Assembly (NCBI GenBank): GCA_913055695.1
Contig: CAJXKF010000002.1
Location: forward strand, 372,001-436,000
Origin: an uncultured Methylophaga sp.
Lineage (GTDB): Bacteria > Pseudomonadota > Gammaproteobacteria > Nitrosococcales > Methylophagaceae
Length of the DNA stretch: 64,000 bases
Direction of reading: 5' to 3'
The notes beneath the pieces were generated by a model that saw only the letters and a list, made by a program, of their open reading frames with translations, was not told the origin of the DNA and ran no database searches. Shown in pieces: positions 1-9,900 of this stretch. Position 1 is the stretch's first letter, and each line of letters begins with the position of its first letter. The position numbers were made by a program, and so were the translations under genes.

Positions 1-61
1 TGTAGAGGCCGCCATCAACAACTGGTCTTCAGATGAGATCAAGAGCGTCGACGAACTCTAA
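1..61 (+). CDS. C-terminal end of an unidentified protein (partial)
   Basis: An open frame enters from the left edge and ends at a TAA at 59-61. Only about 19 residues are visible, ending in ...SDEIKSVDEL. This is too short to assign a family. It converges on the pqi operon, and a hairpin at 76-101 lies just after its stop. It could be a chance open frame, but its position directly before a hairpin and a convergent operon favours a real gene end. Confidence 0.4.
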   Translation, partial: VEAAINNWSSDEIKSVDEL

Positions 62-75
62 TCCGGGTAGCCAGC

Positions 76-101
76 CAGCAAATGCTTCAGGGCATTTGCT
101 G
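76..101. terminator. Hairpin between convergent genes, possible bidirectional terminator
   Basis: A perfect 10-bp inverted repeat (CAGCAAATGC / GCATTTGCTG) with a 6-nt loop sits 14 nt after the stop of the left-edge gene. It overlaps the stop codon of the convergent lipoprotein gene. No T-run follows on either strand, so an intrinsic terminator is plausible but unproven. Confidence 0.45.
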
Positions 102-668
102 CAGCTGCTCACTGATCTGCGCCGACAGTTTATCCAGATTTTCCCCCAAGGCTCTGACCAGAGCAGGGTAGCCGGACTGTTTCAGTTCAGTCTGTAACTC
201 AAAGCGTTTAATCTTTTCAATATCGCCTTTCTGATTTTTCAACTGCCACTGCCCGCTGGTCAGCGCCAGGCCATCATAACGGCCGTGAAAGGCATGAATA
301 TCCAATGATAAACGCAAGGCCGCAGCGGTCTGTGATCCCACCACCGTATAAACCTGTTGCTGCTGGTTCAGGCGCGCCTGCAGCCCTCGGCTGATCTGGC
401 GGCGTAAATCTTCCGCCCAGACATGATTTTTCGCCTGATTGAGGGTGATGTCATCGAGTTGCAGTACCAACCCGGATTTATCCAGAAAATCCGCCAGCTG
501 CACATCGCTTAATTGCAACAGATTTTTTGTCTCGGGCGTATTCACAAGCTCAGGCTGGCTGGCCGCTTCAGGCAGGAAATAATGCTGTTTGTCTACGTTC
601 GGTTTGGCACAGGAAGACAGTGCCAGGATCAGCAGAGCAAAAAGAGAAGGTCTTAATTTCATCACCAC
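87..668 (-). CDS. pqiC: PqiC-type lipoprotein, ABC-type transport auxiliary (DUF330)
   Basis: A 193-residue lipoprotein with a hydrophobic signal and a lipobox ending LALSSC (Cys about residue 20), so it should be lipidated. Size and position after pqiB match PqiC, the lipoprotein that in E. coli works with PqiB in lipid movement between the inner and outer membranes. It is the last gene of pqiABC, 14 nt after pqiB. The frame opens GTG-GTG-ATG; GGGAG lies 7 nt before the first GTG (668), which favours that start over the ATG at 662. The identification rests on the lipobox, size and synteny more than on specific residues. Confidence 0.8.
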   Translation of the reverse strand: MVMKLRPSLFALLILALSSCAKPNVDKQHYFLPEAASQPELVNTPETKNLLQLSDVQLADFLDKSGLVLQLDDITLNQAKNHVWAEDLRRQISRGLQARLNQQQQVYTVVGSQTAAALRLSLDIHAFHGRYDGLALTSGQWQLKNQKGDIEKIKRFELQTELKQSGYPALVRALGENLDKLSAQISEQLQQMP

Positions 669-682
669 AGCACAGCTCCCGA

Positions 683-2353
683 TTAAGGTCTGGCCGCCGG
701 CGGCTGCGGATCATCACTGGCCGGCGGGTTAAAAATCAATGCGTTAGGCTGCTCACCTAAAGTGCGTGCGAGCGGCTGCAGGTCGCGCAGCAGGGTATCC
801 AGGCTTTGCAGCGTCTGGTTCAGTTCCTGATAAGTCTGGGATTCCGGCGACAGGCCCTCAATTGCTTTACGGATATCGTTGAGGGTCTGGTTGATATTTT
901 CCGGCATCTGCTGCAGCTCAGGATTATTCAGCATGTCCTTGATACTGGATGTCAGCTCGCGCACCTCACGCAGCAGTGCTTCCGATTGCTGCATATTCTG
1001 CTCCATGCCAGCCACAATCGGCTCGACCTGCAGCGCGTTGAGCTTGTCGAGCAGACTGGATACTTTCAGCTCGATTTGTGCCAGCCCGGTCGGCGTGGTT
1101 GGGATCACCAGCCGGTCTTCAAATTTTTCAGCAACGTAGTCATCGTTATTGTCGGGTTTGAAATTCAAATCCACAAACAATGCCCCTGTCAGTAGGTTAG
1201 CTGACTTCAACGTCGCATGCAGGCCATTGCTCACAATATTCTTCAATCGCTCATTCCACGCTTCCAAGTCGATTTTTTCCTGACCATCCAGTCGCTGCGG
1301 TTCAATACTAATCAGCACAGGAATGGCAAAATTATCGCGGATGCGACGCTCTGGAGAAGTGAATCGCCAAGGCACTTCTTTGACAGTGCCGACACGAATG
1401 CCGCGAAACTCGACAGGGGCGCCTTTAGCCAGTCCACGTACCGTGTCCTCTACCAGCAGCACAAACTCAATCGAGTCACTGAACATGCCCTGACGCGCAC
1501 TTTCCTCATTGGCAAACAGCTTGAAAGTCTGCCCGGGTTCTACCGGGGTTGGCGGTAACTCTTCCATCACACCAAAGGTGACACCACCACTTATCAAGGC
1601 TTCTAGTGATGCGATATCAAGCTTAAAGCCGCTGGCACCCAGTTCCAGATTAACCCCCTTGGCTGACCAGAAACGGGTATTGGTTTTGATCAGGGTATCG
1701 TAGGGTTTTTGGATGAATAACTGATGATGCACTTGTTGAGTGCTTTCCTTGAATTCGGTCGTTTCCACCCGGCCGACTGTGTAGCCCTGATAAGTCACAG
1801 GATCACCCACCCGAAGCGAATTACCCAACTGGCTGATGAGTTTAATCCGAAGGCCTTCTTCACCATCCAATGCGACAGGTGGTTGCTCCAGAACCTTAAA
1901 TTCACGCTGTGGTTCTTCAGACTCACCGGGGTAAAGCTGAATATAAGCGCCGGATAGCACGGTCCCGAAACCACTGATGCCTTCACGACTGATCCGCGGT
2001 TTGACTACCCAGAACTGGGTGTCTTCAACCAGCACCTCTTCGGCGTCATGATTGATCCGCGCCATAATCAGTGCGTGGCTGAGATCCTCTGATAACCTGA
2101 CTTCCTCAACACGGCCGATATCCACATTACGGGTTTTAATGCGGGTTTTGCCGGCTTCGATGCCCTCGGCATTGGAAATCGTCAATGTCACCAGCGGTCC
2201 GGTATTGAGATAGCTATCGACAACCAGCCAGGCACCTATCAGAGCCGCGACGATCGGAATAATCCAGATGGGGGATAGACGCGAGGCTTTGACGGTCGTC
2301 GCTTTATGTAAATCCGTGTTTTGTGGCTGGTCGGCTGAGCCGTTATCACTCAT
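683..2353 (-). CDS. pqiB: PqiB, MCE-domain intermembrane transport protein
   Basis: 556 residues, close to E. coli PqiB (546). A cytoplasmic N-terminus is followed by one membrane segment (about 28-48). Three MCE domains follow, starting near 55, 165 and 295, each with the typical 'G(I)xAG/xGxxVxxxGxxVGxV' pattern (for example VTYQGYTVGRV and VEFRGIRVGTV). A long helical, coiled-coil-like C-terminus would form the periplasmic needle. PqiB family proteins assemble as hexameric tunnels for lipid transfer. The start is supported by AAGGA 8 nt upstream and overlaps the pqiA stop by 8 nt, so translation is probably coupled. Confidence 0.92.
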   Translation of the reverse strand: MSDNGSADQPQNTDLHKATTVKASRLSPIWIIPIVAALIGAWLVVDSYLNTGPLVTLTISNAEGIEAGKTRIKTRNVDIGRVEEVRLSEDLSHALIMARINHDAEEVLVEDTQFWVVKPRISREGISGFGTVLSGAYIQLYPGESEEPQREFKVLEQPPVALDGEEGLRIKLISQLGNSLRVGDPVTYQGYTVGRVETTEFKESTQQVHHQLFIQKPYDTLIKTNTRFWSAKGVNLELGASGFKLDIASLEALISGGVTFGVMEELPPTPVEPGQTFKLFANEESARQGMFSDSIEFVLLVEDTVRGLAKGAPVEFRGIRVGTVKEVPWRFTSPERRIRDNFAIPVLISIEPQRLDGQEKIDLEAWNERLKNIVSNGLHATLKSANLLTGALFVDLNFKPDNNDDYVAEKFEDRLVIPTTPTGLAQIELKVSSLLDKLNALQVEPIVAGMEQNMQQSEALLREVRELTSSIKDMLNNPELQQMPENINQTLNDIRKAIEGLSPESQTYQELNQTLQSLDTLLRDLQPLARTLGEQPNALIFNPPASDDPQPPAARP

Positions 2354-3662
2354 GGAGCGGGTCCTTGAAAACTTGATTTGATTGTTCGGTGGATTTGTCC
2401 CAGATCAGTCTCGGGTCAAAACTGATGGCAGCCAGCATGGTCAATACTACCACCAAGGCAAAGGCCAGTGCAGCCGGCCCGGGACTAATGGACATTAAAT
2501 TACCGGCCCGGATCAAGGCGACCAGGATGGCCACCACAAACACATCGACCATTGACCAGCGGCCGATAAATTCGATGAGCCGGTAGAGTCGAATGCGGCT
2601 ACGGTGCGTGATTTCATTGTTCTTGCCAAGCCGCAGACATAACCAGCCTAACGCCAGAATCTTGCCCACCGGCACGATAATACTGGCAGTAAAAATAATC
2701 AAAGCAATCGGCCAGGAACCACCATTTATCAGGTCTACGACGCCACCGATAATCGTATTGGCTTGGGTCTGACCAAGCCGGGTGCTGTACATGATGGGAT
2801 AAACATTAGCTGGAATATAAAGCACGCAGGCAGCAATTAATAAAGCCCAGGTCCGCTGCAGAGACTGTGGCAGGCGCCGACGCAAACGTTCGCCGCAGCG
2901 TTCGCAATGGGCCACTCCCACCGCAGGCAGACGCTGCAACAGGCCACAGGTCGTACAGCCGGTCAGTTGCTGCGAAGCCGCAGTCTGTCCGGTCTTTGTG
3001 CCCTCAGGGGCCAGCGGCTCGCCAGCGAGGGAAAACCACAGCCAGTCATCATCCAATGAACGCATGGTCAGCAGTAGTAAAACCGCGAAACTGCAAAATG
3101 ACCAGAAACCGACACCAAGGTATACATCCGCGGAACCGGAAATCTTAAACAGACTGACCAGTGCGCCGATGATAAACACATCGGCCATCATCCATGCATG
3201 TAAGTGCTTGAGCGAACGGGCGATTTGCCGGCTGTAAGCAAGTGGCACACCCCGCAGTAAACCTGCTTGCAGCCAGATCACGCAGATGAGATAGAGCGCC
3301 GGTAGAATCACAATTGTCAGCGACACCAGGATGGCCATGAAAGGCTGATCAAAACTCAGTAGTTGTGTCGCCGTCTGACTGAGCTGGATATTCTGTCCGA
3401 CGCCCAGCGCGGCATAACTGACAAAGGGATACGTAACCGCCAGTAACAGTGCAATCAGCGCACTGATAGCAAAAGCCATACTGCGCTGTACCGGCCGAAA
3501 ATGCCGTTTAATGAGAGTATGATGACAGCGCGGACAGACCGCCACCTCTCCCGGACGCAGGCCGGGCAGGGCCACCACCCAGTCGCATTCCTGGCAGGCA
3601 CGCAAACGTCTTCGCCGCCCCCGGGATTCCGGGGAGCCTGGTTCAATATCGCTGTGTGACAT
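2346..3662 (-). CDS. pqiA: PqiA, inner-membrane partner of PqiB (paraquat-inducible protein A)
   Basis: An inner-membrane protein with two tandem PqiA domains. Each is preceded by a zinc-ribbon-like pair of CxxC motifs: CQEC and CPRC near the N-terminus, CTTC and CERC in the middle. Each domain has four membrane helices. The terminal 'SMVDVFVVAILVALIRAG' and 'SFDPRLIWD' blocks are typical of the family. From the ATG at 3662 it is about 438 residues (E. coli 417). An upstream in-frame ATG at 3725 adds 21 residues that do not look like PqiA; neither start has a clear Shine-Dalgarno sequence. It is first in the pqiABC operon. In enterobacteria the operon is SoxS-regulated; no soxbox was recognised here. 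Confidence 0.9.
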   Translation of the reverse strand: MSHSDIEPGSPESRGRRRRLRACQECDWVVALPGLRPGEVAVCPRCHHTLIKRHFRPVQRSMAFAISALIALLLAVTYPFVSYAALGVGQNIQLSQTATQLLSFDQPFMAILVSLTIVILPALYLICVIWLQAGLLRGVPLAYSRQIARSLKHLHAWMMADVFIIGALVSLFKISGSADVYLGVGFWSFCSFAVLLLLTMRSLDDDWLWFSLAGEPLAPEGTKTGQTAASQQLTGCTTCGLLQRLPAVGVAHCERCGERLRRRLPQSLQRTWALLIAACVLYIPANVYPIMYSTRLGQTQANTIIGGVVDLINGGSWPIALIIFTASIIVPVGKILALGWLCLRLGKNNEITHRSRIRLYRLIEFIGRWSMVDVFVVAILVALIRAGNLMSISPGPAALAFALVVVLTMLAAISFDPRLIWDKSTEQSNQVFKDPLHE

Positions 3663-3927
3663 TTTTGCTTTGTGATATTGCAAACTGATATCCGTCGGTT
3701 TGATGAGACACTGACCCGAGGTCATAAGCTATGTGTCAGCTTTTACAGGGATTAAGTATATACAGTCCCTTATTCTGAGCGTCTCTGAAGACAATTAACA
3801 GCCTCAGCAAAATGGAACTTAAACCCTTTCACCCGGAACAAACTGTCAACGCAGCATAGTCGTCGACAAGCATTCGCAGTCACTGAGCCGGTTTGGCAAA
3901 CTATTGTTTTGATCACATGGTGAGATA

Positions 3928-4605
3928 TTGAATAAATCAATTAAACGCACGCTGCTCATTTTTAGTGCTCTTCTGTTACTTGCCTTGTTCTGGCGCTATC
4001 TTATTGATGGCGGCGTGATGAGCGCCAATGTGCTGTCAGCCTATGGTCAGCGGATTCAGCGCTATGAATTCACTTTGCTGGGTCTTATCTCCGTCGCTAT
4101 TGTCTATGTGCTTTTACTGGCCTTGATGTTTCCGCTGACGCTGCTCGTGGTCACGACCGGGCTTGTTTTTCACACCGAATGGGCATTGGTTTGTGCCATT
4201 CTGGGTTCATTGAGTTCCTCAGCAACCGGCTATGCAATAGGTCATTGGGTAGGGCGTGACAGCATCGAAAAGCATGGCGGCACCATGGTTAAACGGGCTG
4301 AACGTTATATTCAGAACAACAGCTTCAGAAGCATGGTGGTGATTAATCTGTTGCCGATTGCGCCTTTCACCGTCACCAACATGCTGGCAGGCGCGTTTAA
4401 AATGCAGTTCAGGCGTTATATGGCAGGCTCGGCGGTCGGCCTCATACCGGGCCTGGTGCTGGTTATCGCATTTGGCGGGCAACTGGGTAAAGTACTGATC
4501 CCCGAGCAGGGCGGGCAACCGTGGAGCGCCATCCTTATCGCTCTCGCTCTGGTCGCATTGCTGATTGCTTTTCTGGTTTGGCTGGACCGTTATCTAAAAC
4601 GCTAA
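3928..4605 (+). CDS. TVP38/TMEM64 family (DedA-like, VTT domain) membrane protein
   Basis: 225 residues with about five or six hydrophobic segments. The family core is visible: a 'GxxxGxxxxxxxG' helix region (GYAIGHWVGRD) and a 'NLLPIAPFTVTNMLAGAF' block resembling the VTT/SNARE-associated domain with its conserved Pro and Asn. DedA/TVP38 proteins are inner-membrane proteins, some acting as lipid scramblases or flippases; the substrate here is unknown. The start is a TTG with GGTGAG a few bases upstream. It is divergent from pqiA (about 200 bp, no clear promoter identified) and convergent with the glycosyltransferase fusion. Confidence 0.8.
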   Translation: MNKSIKRTLLIFSALLLLALFWRYLIDGGVMSANVLSAYGQRIQRYEFTLLGLISVAIVYVLLLALMFPLTLLVVTTGLVFHTEWALVCAILGSLSSSATGYAIGHWVGRDSIEKHGGTMVKRAERYIQNNSFRSMVVINLLPIAPFTVTNMLAGAFKMQFRRYMAGSAVGLIPGLVLVIAFGGQLGKVLIPEQGGQPWSAILIALALVALLIAFLVWLDRYLKR

Positions 4606-4617
4606 TCAACAGCGTTT
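4597..4617. terminator. Bidirectional terminator between convergent genes
   Basis: A 7-bp perfect stem (AAACGCT / AGCGTTT) with a 7-nt loop sits across the gap between two convergent stop codons. It has an A-rich left arm and a T-rich right arm. It is short but well placed for both transcripts. Confidence 0.5.
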
Positions 4618-6838
4618 ATGCTTGCTGTTGATGATAAGCGGCCAATACTTCACTGTAGAAAGCATTGATATTGCTGGCCACCGTGTCGATGTCATACTGA
4701 CTCGCAAACGCCACCGCCTGTGTTGAAAAACGCTGTCGCAGCACTGGATTATTAATCAGAAGCTTCAGTTTGCTGTTCCATTTTTCAATATCATCGAGCG
4801 CTTTAAAGCCTGTTTCCCCTTCGATAATGACATCATCAATGCCACTTGAGCGTATCGCCACCACCGGGAGACCAGCTGACATGGCTTCGAGCAGCACCAT
4901 GCCCTGGGTTTCCGATTTGGAAGCAAAAACAAAGATGTCTGCGGCCTGGTAATAGACGGGTAGATCCTCCGGCGCTACAGCGCCAATCAGCCTGATGTTG
5001 CTTTCCAAGCCTCTGTCTTTAATGTCATTTTGAAGATACTGTCTATCATCGCCTTCACCCACAATCAGCAGCTCCAAACGGGACTGTGTTGCTGAATCCA
5101 GACTGGCAATGGCCTCGATCAGAAACTTGACATTCTTCTCCCGCCCCAGGCGGGACACCGTGATCAGCAACAGCTTGTCAGGTCCGATTGCATATTGCTG
5201 TCTCAGCGCCTCGACTGACTCAGTTTGTGGTGTATTAAAGCGTTCAAATTCAACCCCGCTGGCTTGAACGCAAATCCGGCTTTTTACCCCAATTAAACGC
5301 AGATACTCTTCGGTGGAGTAGGTGGGTACGATAACGCCATCACAGTGATTACAGAAACGCCGCACCAGCACGTGAGAAATCACATTCCGGAACAATGCAC
5401 CCGGCAGGGGTACATAGTGCGAATACATTTCAAGCCGGGTGTGATAGGTATAGACAACCGGTATTTTGTGGCGCCTGGCCAGCCATAAACCGACCGAACC
5501 GAGCCAGAAGGGATGATGAACATGCACCAGATCAGGGGAAAACTGTCTGAAGGTTTTTCGAATATCGGTCTGGAAAGGATTAGTAAGCCGAAATTCGCCT
5601 TTGCTGCCAAAAGCGAGCAAAGTTTTTACCCGGGTACACAGTGGCGTCGTAGTTTTCAGATCGGGATAATCGGGCACAAAAAGATGCAGCGTGTGTCCCT
5701 GGCTTGAGAGCCCTCTGAGCAGGCGGTCAATCGATATAGTGACACCGGAGATAAACGGAAAGAAATTATTACTGAAAAACGCGATGCGCTTTTTCCGGTC
5801 ACGGTATTGTGTGTCATCGATAGTAAAGTGGGTATAGAAATCCCGTTCTTCATAAATGATTTCACGCAGTTTGAAACCAATCAGCACGAGCACACTGACC
5901 ACGACCAGAAAACGGGCAAAACTTACGTAGAAAAAGGAGTAGATGGCTGACCAGATACTGTTCAGTGTCCTCTCTAGGGAGGAATGGCTGATCTCGGGGC
6001 GAACAGGCCTGATGCTTATTCCATCTGCGGACACATTAACCTGAGTGTAATGATGATAGCTGTTGTGATCATCGAGGATGACACCGCCCGCGCCACCGGT
6101 TGTGACGTATCGAACACCGTCCAGCGTTTGCTCAGCATAAAGCGACAGGTTGGCTGAAAACACCACATCCACCTGATGAGTGCTGAAAATACGCTGGAAT
6201 TGCTTTTTGATATCGTCTTTATTGAAATAATTATCCTTGGAAAAGGCTGAGGCATTCTCCAGCTCGGGGTGCAGCGGCAGCCCCAGAAAAACAAAGCGAT
6301 GCACTGCATCAGAGCTTGTCAATTCCTGTTCAAGCCAGTCCAGTTGCCACTGTAGCGGTGTATTGCCGGTATTATCCAGAAAGATAAACAGGCTTTGACC
6401 CGCTTCAAATGAATAGAAAGGTGGACCGAAGTGTTCAAAAAAGCGAAAGTCGCCAAAATCACTGTCTTCGTTTTCGCCGTAAGTCAGCAACCAGGGCATG
6501 TCGAGCCCCATGAGCATTTTTATCAGGGAACGATAGTTTTCCTCGGCACCATCGCTGACCGCATTACCGGCTGAGATCACAAAATCTGCAGCAGACTGGT
6601 TTAACTGGGGAATAAATTGCTTCTGAAAAATATTCGACGAATTATTGATGTTGCCGACCACCGCAAACTGAAATGCGGTTTTACCGGCAAGACCTTGCCG
6701 GATATCGGCTATCTCAGCTAAATGCAATGAGGCATATTTGGTTTCAGACAGGTTCAGGTAAACCTGGTAGCTGATCAGTATGGCAACCAGAATGCAGTTG
6801 AGGTAAAAAACAATTTTCAGCTTGGTTTTTCGAAGCAT
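4616..6838 (-). CDS. Degenerate calcineurin-like phosphoesterase domain fused to a GT4 glycosyltransferase
   Basis: A 740-residue fusion. An N-terminal membrane anchor (about 8-28) precedes a calcineurin-type phosphoesterase fold (about 55-290), a second hydrophobic segment (about 300-322) and a GT4 glycosyltransferase (about 350-735). The GT4 part has the N-terminal 'FFPFISGVT' loop, VHVHHPFW, YTYHTR, 'VSRLGREKN', 'GEGDD' and the ExxxxxxxE motif in SETQGMVLLEAM, so it should transfer a sugar from a nucleotide-sugar, probably to a lipid. The phosphoesterase domain keeps its scaffold, but the metal ligands are replaced: GDxH reads GNIN (62-65), GD reads GN (91-92), GNHD/E reads GENE (121-124) and GHxH reads ANLS (229-232). 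It is therefore probably a non-catalytic domain facing the periplasm. No glycan cluster surrounds it and the acceptor is unknown. Confidence 0.85.
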   Translation of the reverse strand: MLRKTKLKIVFYLNCILVAILISYQVYLNLSETKYASLHLAEIADIRQGLAGKTAFQFAVVGNINNSSNIFQKQFIPQLNQSAADFVISAGNAVSDGAEENYRSLIKMLMGLDMPWLLTYGENEDSDFGDFRFFEHFGPPFYSFEAGQSLFIFLDNTGNTPLQWQLDWLEQELTSSDAVHRFVFLGLPLHPELENASAFSKDNYFNKDDIKKQFQRIFSTHQVDVVFSANLSLYAEQTLDGVRYVTTGGAGGVILDDHNSYHHYTQVNVSADGISIRPVRPEISHSSLERTLNSIWSAIYSFFYVSFARFLVVVSVLVLIGFKLREIIYEERDFYTHFTIDDTQYRDRKKRIAFFSNNFFPFISGVTISIDRLLRGLSSQGHTLHLFVPDYPDLKTTTPLCTRVKTLLAFGSKGEFRLTNPFQTDIRKTFRQFSPDLVHVHHPFWLGSVGLWLARRHKIPVVYTYHTRLEMYSHYVPLPGALFRNVISHVLVRRFCNHCDGVIVPTYSTEEYLRLIGVKSRICVQASGVEFERFNTPQTESVEALRQQYAIGPDKLLLITVSRLGREKNVKFLIEAIASLDSATQSRLELLIVGEGDDRQYLQNDIKDRGLESNIRLIGAVAPEDLPVYYQAADIFVFASKSETQGMVLLEAMSAGLPVVAIRSSGIDDVIIEGETGFKALDDIEKWNSKLKLLINNPVLRQRFSTQAVAFASQYDIDTVASNINAFYSEVLAAYHQQQA

Positions 6839-6942
6839 GGGCAGCCGTGGCGGTTAATACTAGCCACCACAGCTTATCACCCAAGCCTCAACAATACCCA
6901 ACCGTCACGAATAGAGCCGGCTGCGACAACACAGTAGAAAGT

Positions 6943-9900
6943 TTATTGTCTGGACCTTCTCTCGCTGCGACGATGCGCCAGAATATAAAGCGCCGGTAAC
7001 ACCACCAATGTCAGCAGGGTAGAAGAGATGATACCGCCAACCACCACGGTTGCCAGCGGTCGCTGAACCTCCGCCCCGGTGCCCGTGTTAAGTGCCATCG
7101 GCAAAAAGCCAAGGCTGGCTACCAGCGCTGTCATCAGAACGGGTCGCAAGCGTTGCATGGCGCCGCTTCTGACTGCTATCAGCAGCGTTTCACCTTTGTC
7201 GCGCAATTGGCGGATAAAAGACAGCATCACAATGCCGTTCAGCACTGCAATCCCGGACAATGCGATAAAGCCAACCGCGGCGGAAATCGACAATGGCATA
7301 TCTCTCAGAATCAGAGAGAGCACACCGCCGGTCAGTGCCAGCGGGATACCGGTGAAAACCAGCAGGGCATCGCGGAAGGAGCGAAAGGCACTGATCAACA
7401 AGCCCAGAATCAGCAGCAGCGTCACCGGCACCACAATCGACAGTCGCTGGGTAGCTGACTGTAACTGTTCAAAGGTACCGCCATAATCAACCCAGTAACC
7501 GGCAGGCATGGCAAGCTTTTGATTGATAGCGGTCTGCACATCACTGATAAAAGAAGCCAGATCACGCCCCACCACGTTGGCCGATACCAGCACATGGCGT
7601 TTGCCGTTTTCCCGGTTGATTTGATTGGGACCCATGATTTTTTTAATAGTCGCAACCTCACCCAGAGGCACGTAGGACAGGTCCGGCTCATCACTGTTTG
7701 GCAAAGCCACCGGCAGTCTAGCCAGGTAATCGAGATCTTCGCGTTTTTCATCCGCCAGCCTGACAATCAGGTTAAAGCGCTTATCACCCTCATAAATCAA
7801 GCCGACTTCACGGCCACCAATCGCAGTGTGAATGGTCTGCTGCACATCAGCGACCGTCAGTCCCAGTAAGGCAAGATGATCCCGATCCGGCTCAATCGAT
7901 ATCATCGGCAGTCCGGTGATAGGCTCCATGCGTACATCCGCCGCGCCGGTAACATCATTAATGATATCAATGGCCGATTCACCGATCTGGCTGAGTTTAT
8001 CCAGATCATCACCGTAAACCCGGACCGCCACATCAGCCCTGACGCCGGCAATCAATTCATTGAAACGCATCTCAATAGGCTGGGTGAACTCATACTTATT
8101 ACCCGGCACTGCTTCGACCGCCTGACGTAACTCATCCAGAAATTCTGCTTTGGTCTGACTCGGATCCGGCCATTCATTGCGTGGTTTGATAATGATATAG
8201 GTGTCGGCCACATTGGGCGGCATCGGATCGGTAGCGATATCCGGTGTCCCGATTTTCGAGAACACCCGTTCGACCTGACCGAATTCGCTGATAATGCTTT
8301 CCAGCTGGTTCTGCATTTCAACCGACTGCTCAAGGCCGGTGCCACTGATACGAAGTGCGTGCATGGCAATATCACCTTCGTCCAGTTTTGGCAGGAATTC
8401 AGCCCCCATCCGCGTGGTCAGGCTTGCTGTCCAGACCACAAAAACCAGCGCAGCGATTGTCACGATGAGGGGCAGTCGCATAGCCAGTCCCAGGAAAGGA
8501 CGATAGCCAAACCGTGCAGCCCGCATCAGCATATTTTCTCGATGCTGGACTTTACCCCTGACAAAAATAGCCAGTGCGGCCGGCACAAAAGTCACGGCAA
8601 AGATTAATGCCCCGGTCAGGGCGGCCATAACAGTAAACGCCATTGGCTCGAACATCTTGGCTTCAACCCCGCCCAGGGCGAACAGGGGCAGATACACCAG
8701 CATGATAATCATCACGCCGAATACCGCCGGGTTGAACACCTCACGGGTGCTTTCTGTGACTTCCTGCAATCTCTCCTGCAAAGTCAGCAGACGGCCCAGC
8801 CGTTGCTGTGCCAGCCCTAGTCGTCTCAGCCCGTTTTCGACCACGATAACGGCACCATCGACAATCAGACCAAAGTCGATAGCACCGAGGCTCATCAAAT
8901 TACCCGAGACCCGGTTATTAACCATACCGGTCACGGCAAACAGCATGCTCAGCGGAATAATCAGTGCCGTGATAAACGCAGCGCGGAAATTACCCAGCAG
9001 CGCAAACAGCACCACAATCACAAGCAGAGCACCTTCCAGCAGGTTTTTTTGCACTGTGACAATGGTCTCTTCCACCAGACTGGTGCGGTTATAAACGGCT
9101 TCAGCCTTGACGCCTTCGGGGAGGCTGCGATTGACCGCTTCCAGTTTCTCGGACACGGCTTCAGCCACAATCCGGCTGTTTTCACCAATCAGCATAAAAG
9201 CGGTGCCGAGCACAGTTTCCTTACCATTCTGGGTCGCCGCACCGGTGCGCAGCTGTTTGCCGAGCATAACTTCTGCGACATCACCGACCGTGACAGGCAT
9301 ATCATCGCGTTTGGCAATGACAACTTTGCGGATATCTTCCAGGGTCTTGAGTTGCCCCGGAGAGCGTACCAGCCACTGTTCACCATAGCGTTCAATATAG
9401 CCGGCGCCAGTATTCTGATTGTTCTCCATCAGTGCCTCGGAGACATCATTCAGCGTCAGTTTATAGGCCAGTAATTTGGCTGGATCCGGCGCCACCTGAT
9501 ATTCACGCTCATAGCCACCGACACTGTTGATTTCGGTAATGCCCGGCACGGTGACCAGTTGCGGCCGAATGATCCAGTCCTGAATTGTTCGCAGATCTTC
9601 TGCCGTGTAGGGCTCACCATTGTCTTTTCTCGCGCCGTCTTCAGCGCTGATAGCATAGGTAAAGATTTCGCCAAGACCGCTGGCCACGGGGCCAAGCTGA
9701 GGTTCCGCAGCGGCAGGCAGTTGGCTCCGGATGGCCTGCAGTCGCTCACTGATTTGTTGCCTGCCGAGATAAATATCGGTCCCGTCTTCAAACACCACCG
9801 TGACCTGTGACAGGCCGTAGCGGGACAGCGAGCGTGTATATTCCAGATCCGGTAAGCCGGCCATTGCTGTTTCAATCGGATAGGTGACCCGCTGTTCTGC

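Noticed and set aside
683..2353. Many long open frames on the + strand opposite pqiB and pqiA
   Set aside because: They have no ribosome sites or recognisable domains and lie opposite clear genes.
7079..9474. Several + strand open frames of 80-145 codons opposite czcA
   Set aside because: Low-complexity or basic translations typical of antisense frames of GC-rich genes; the opposite strand encodes an intact RND pump.
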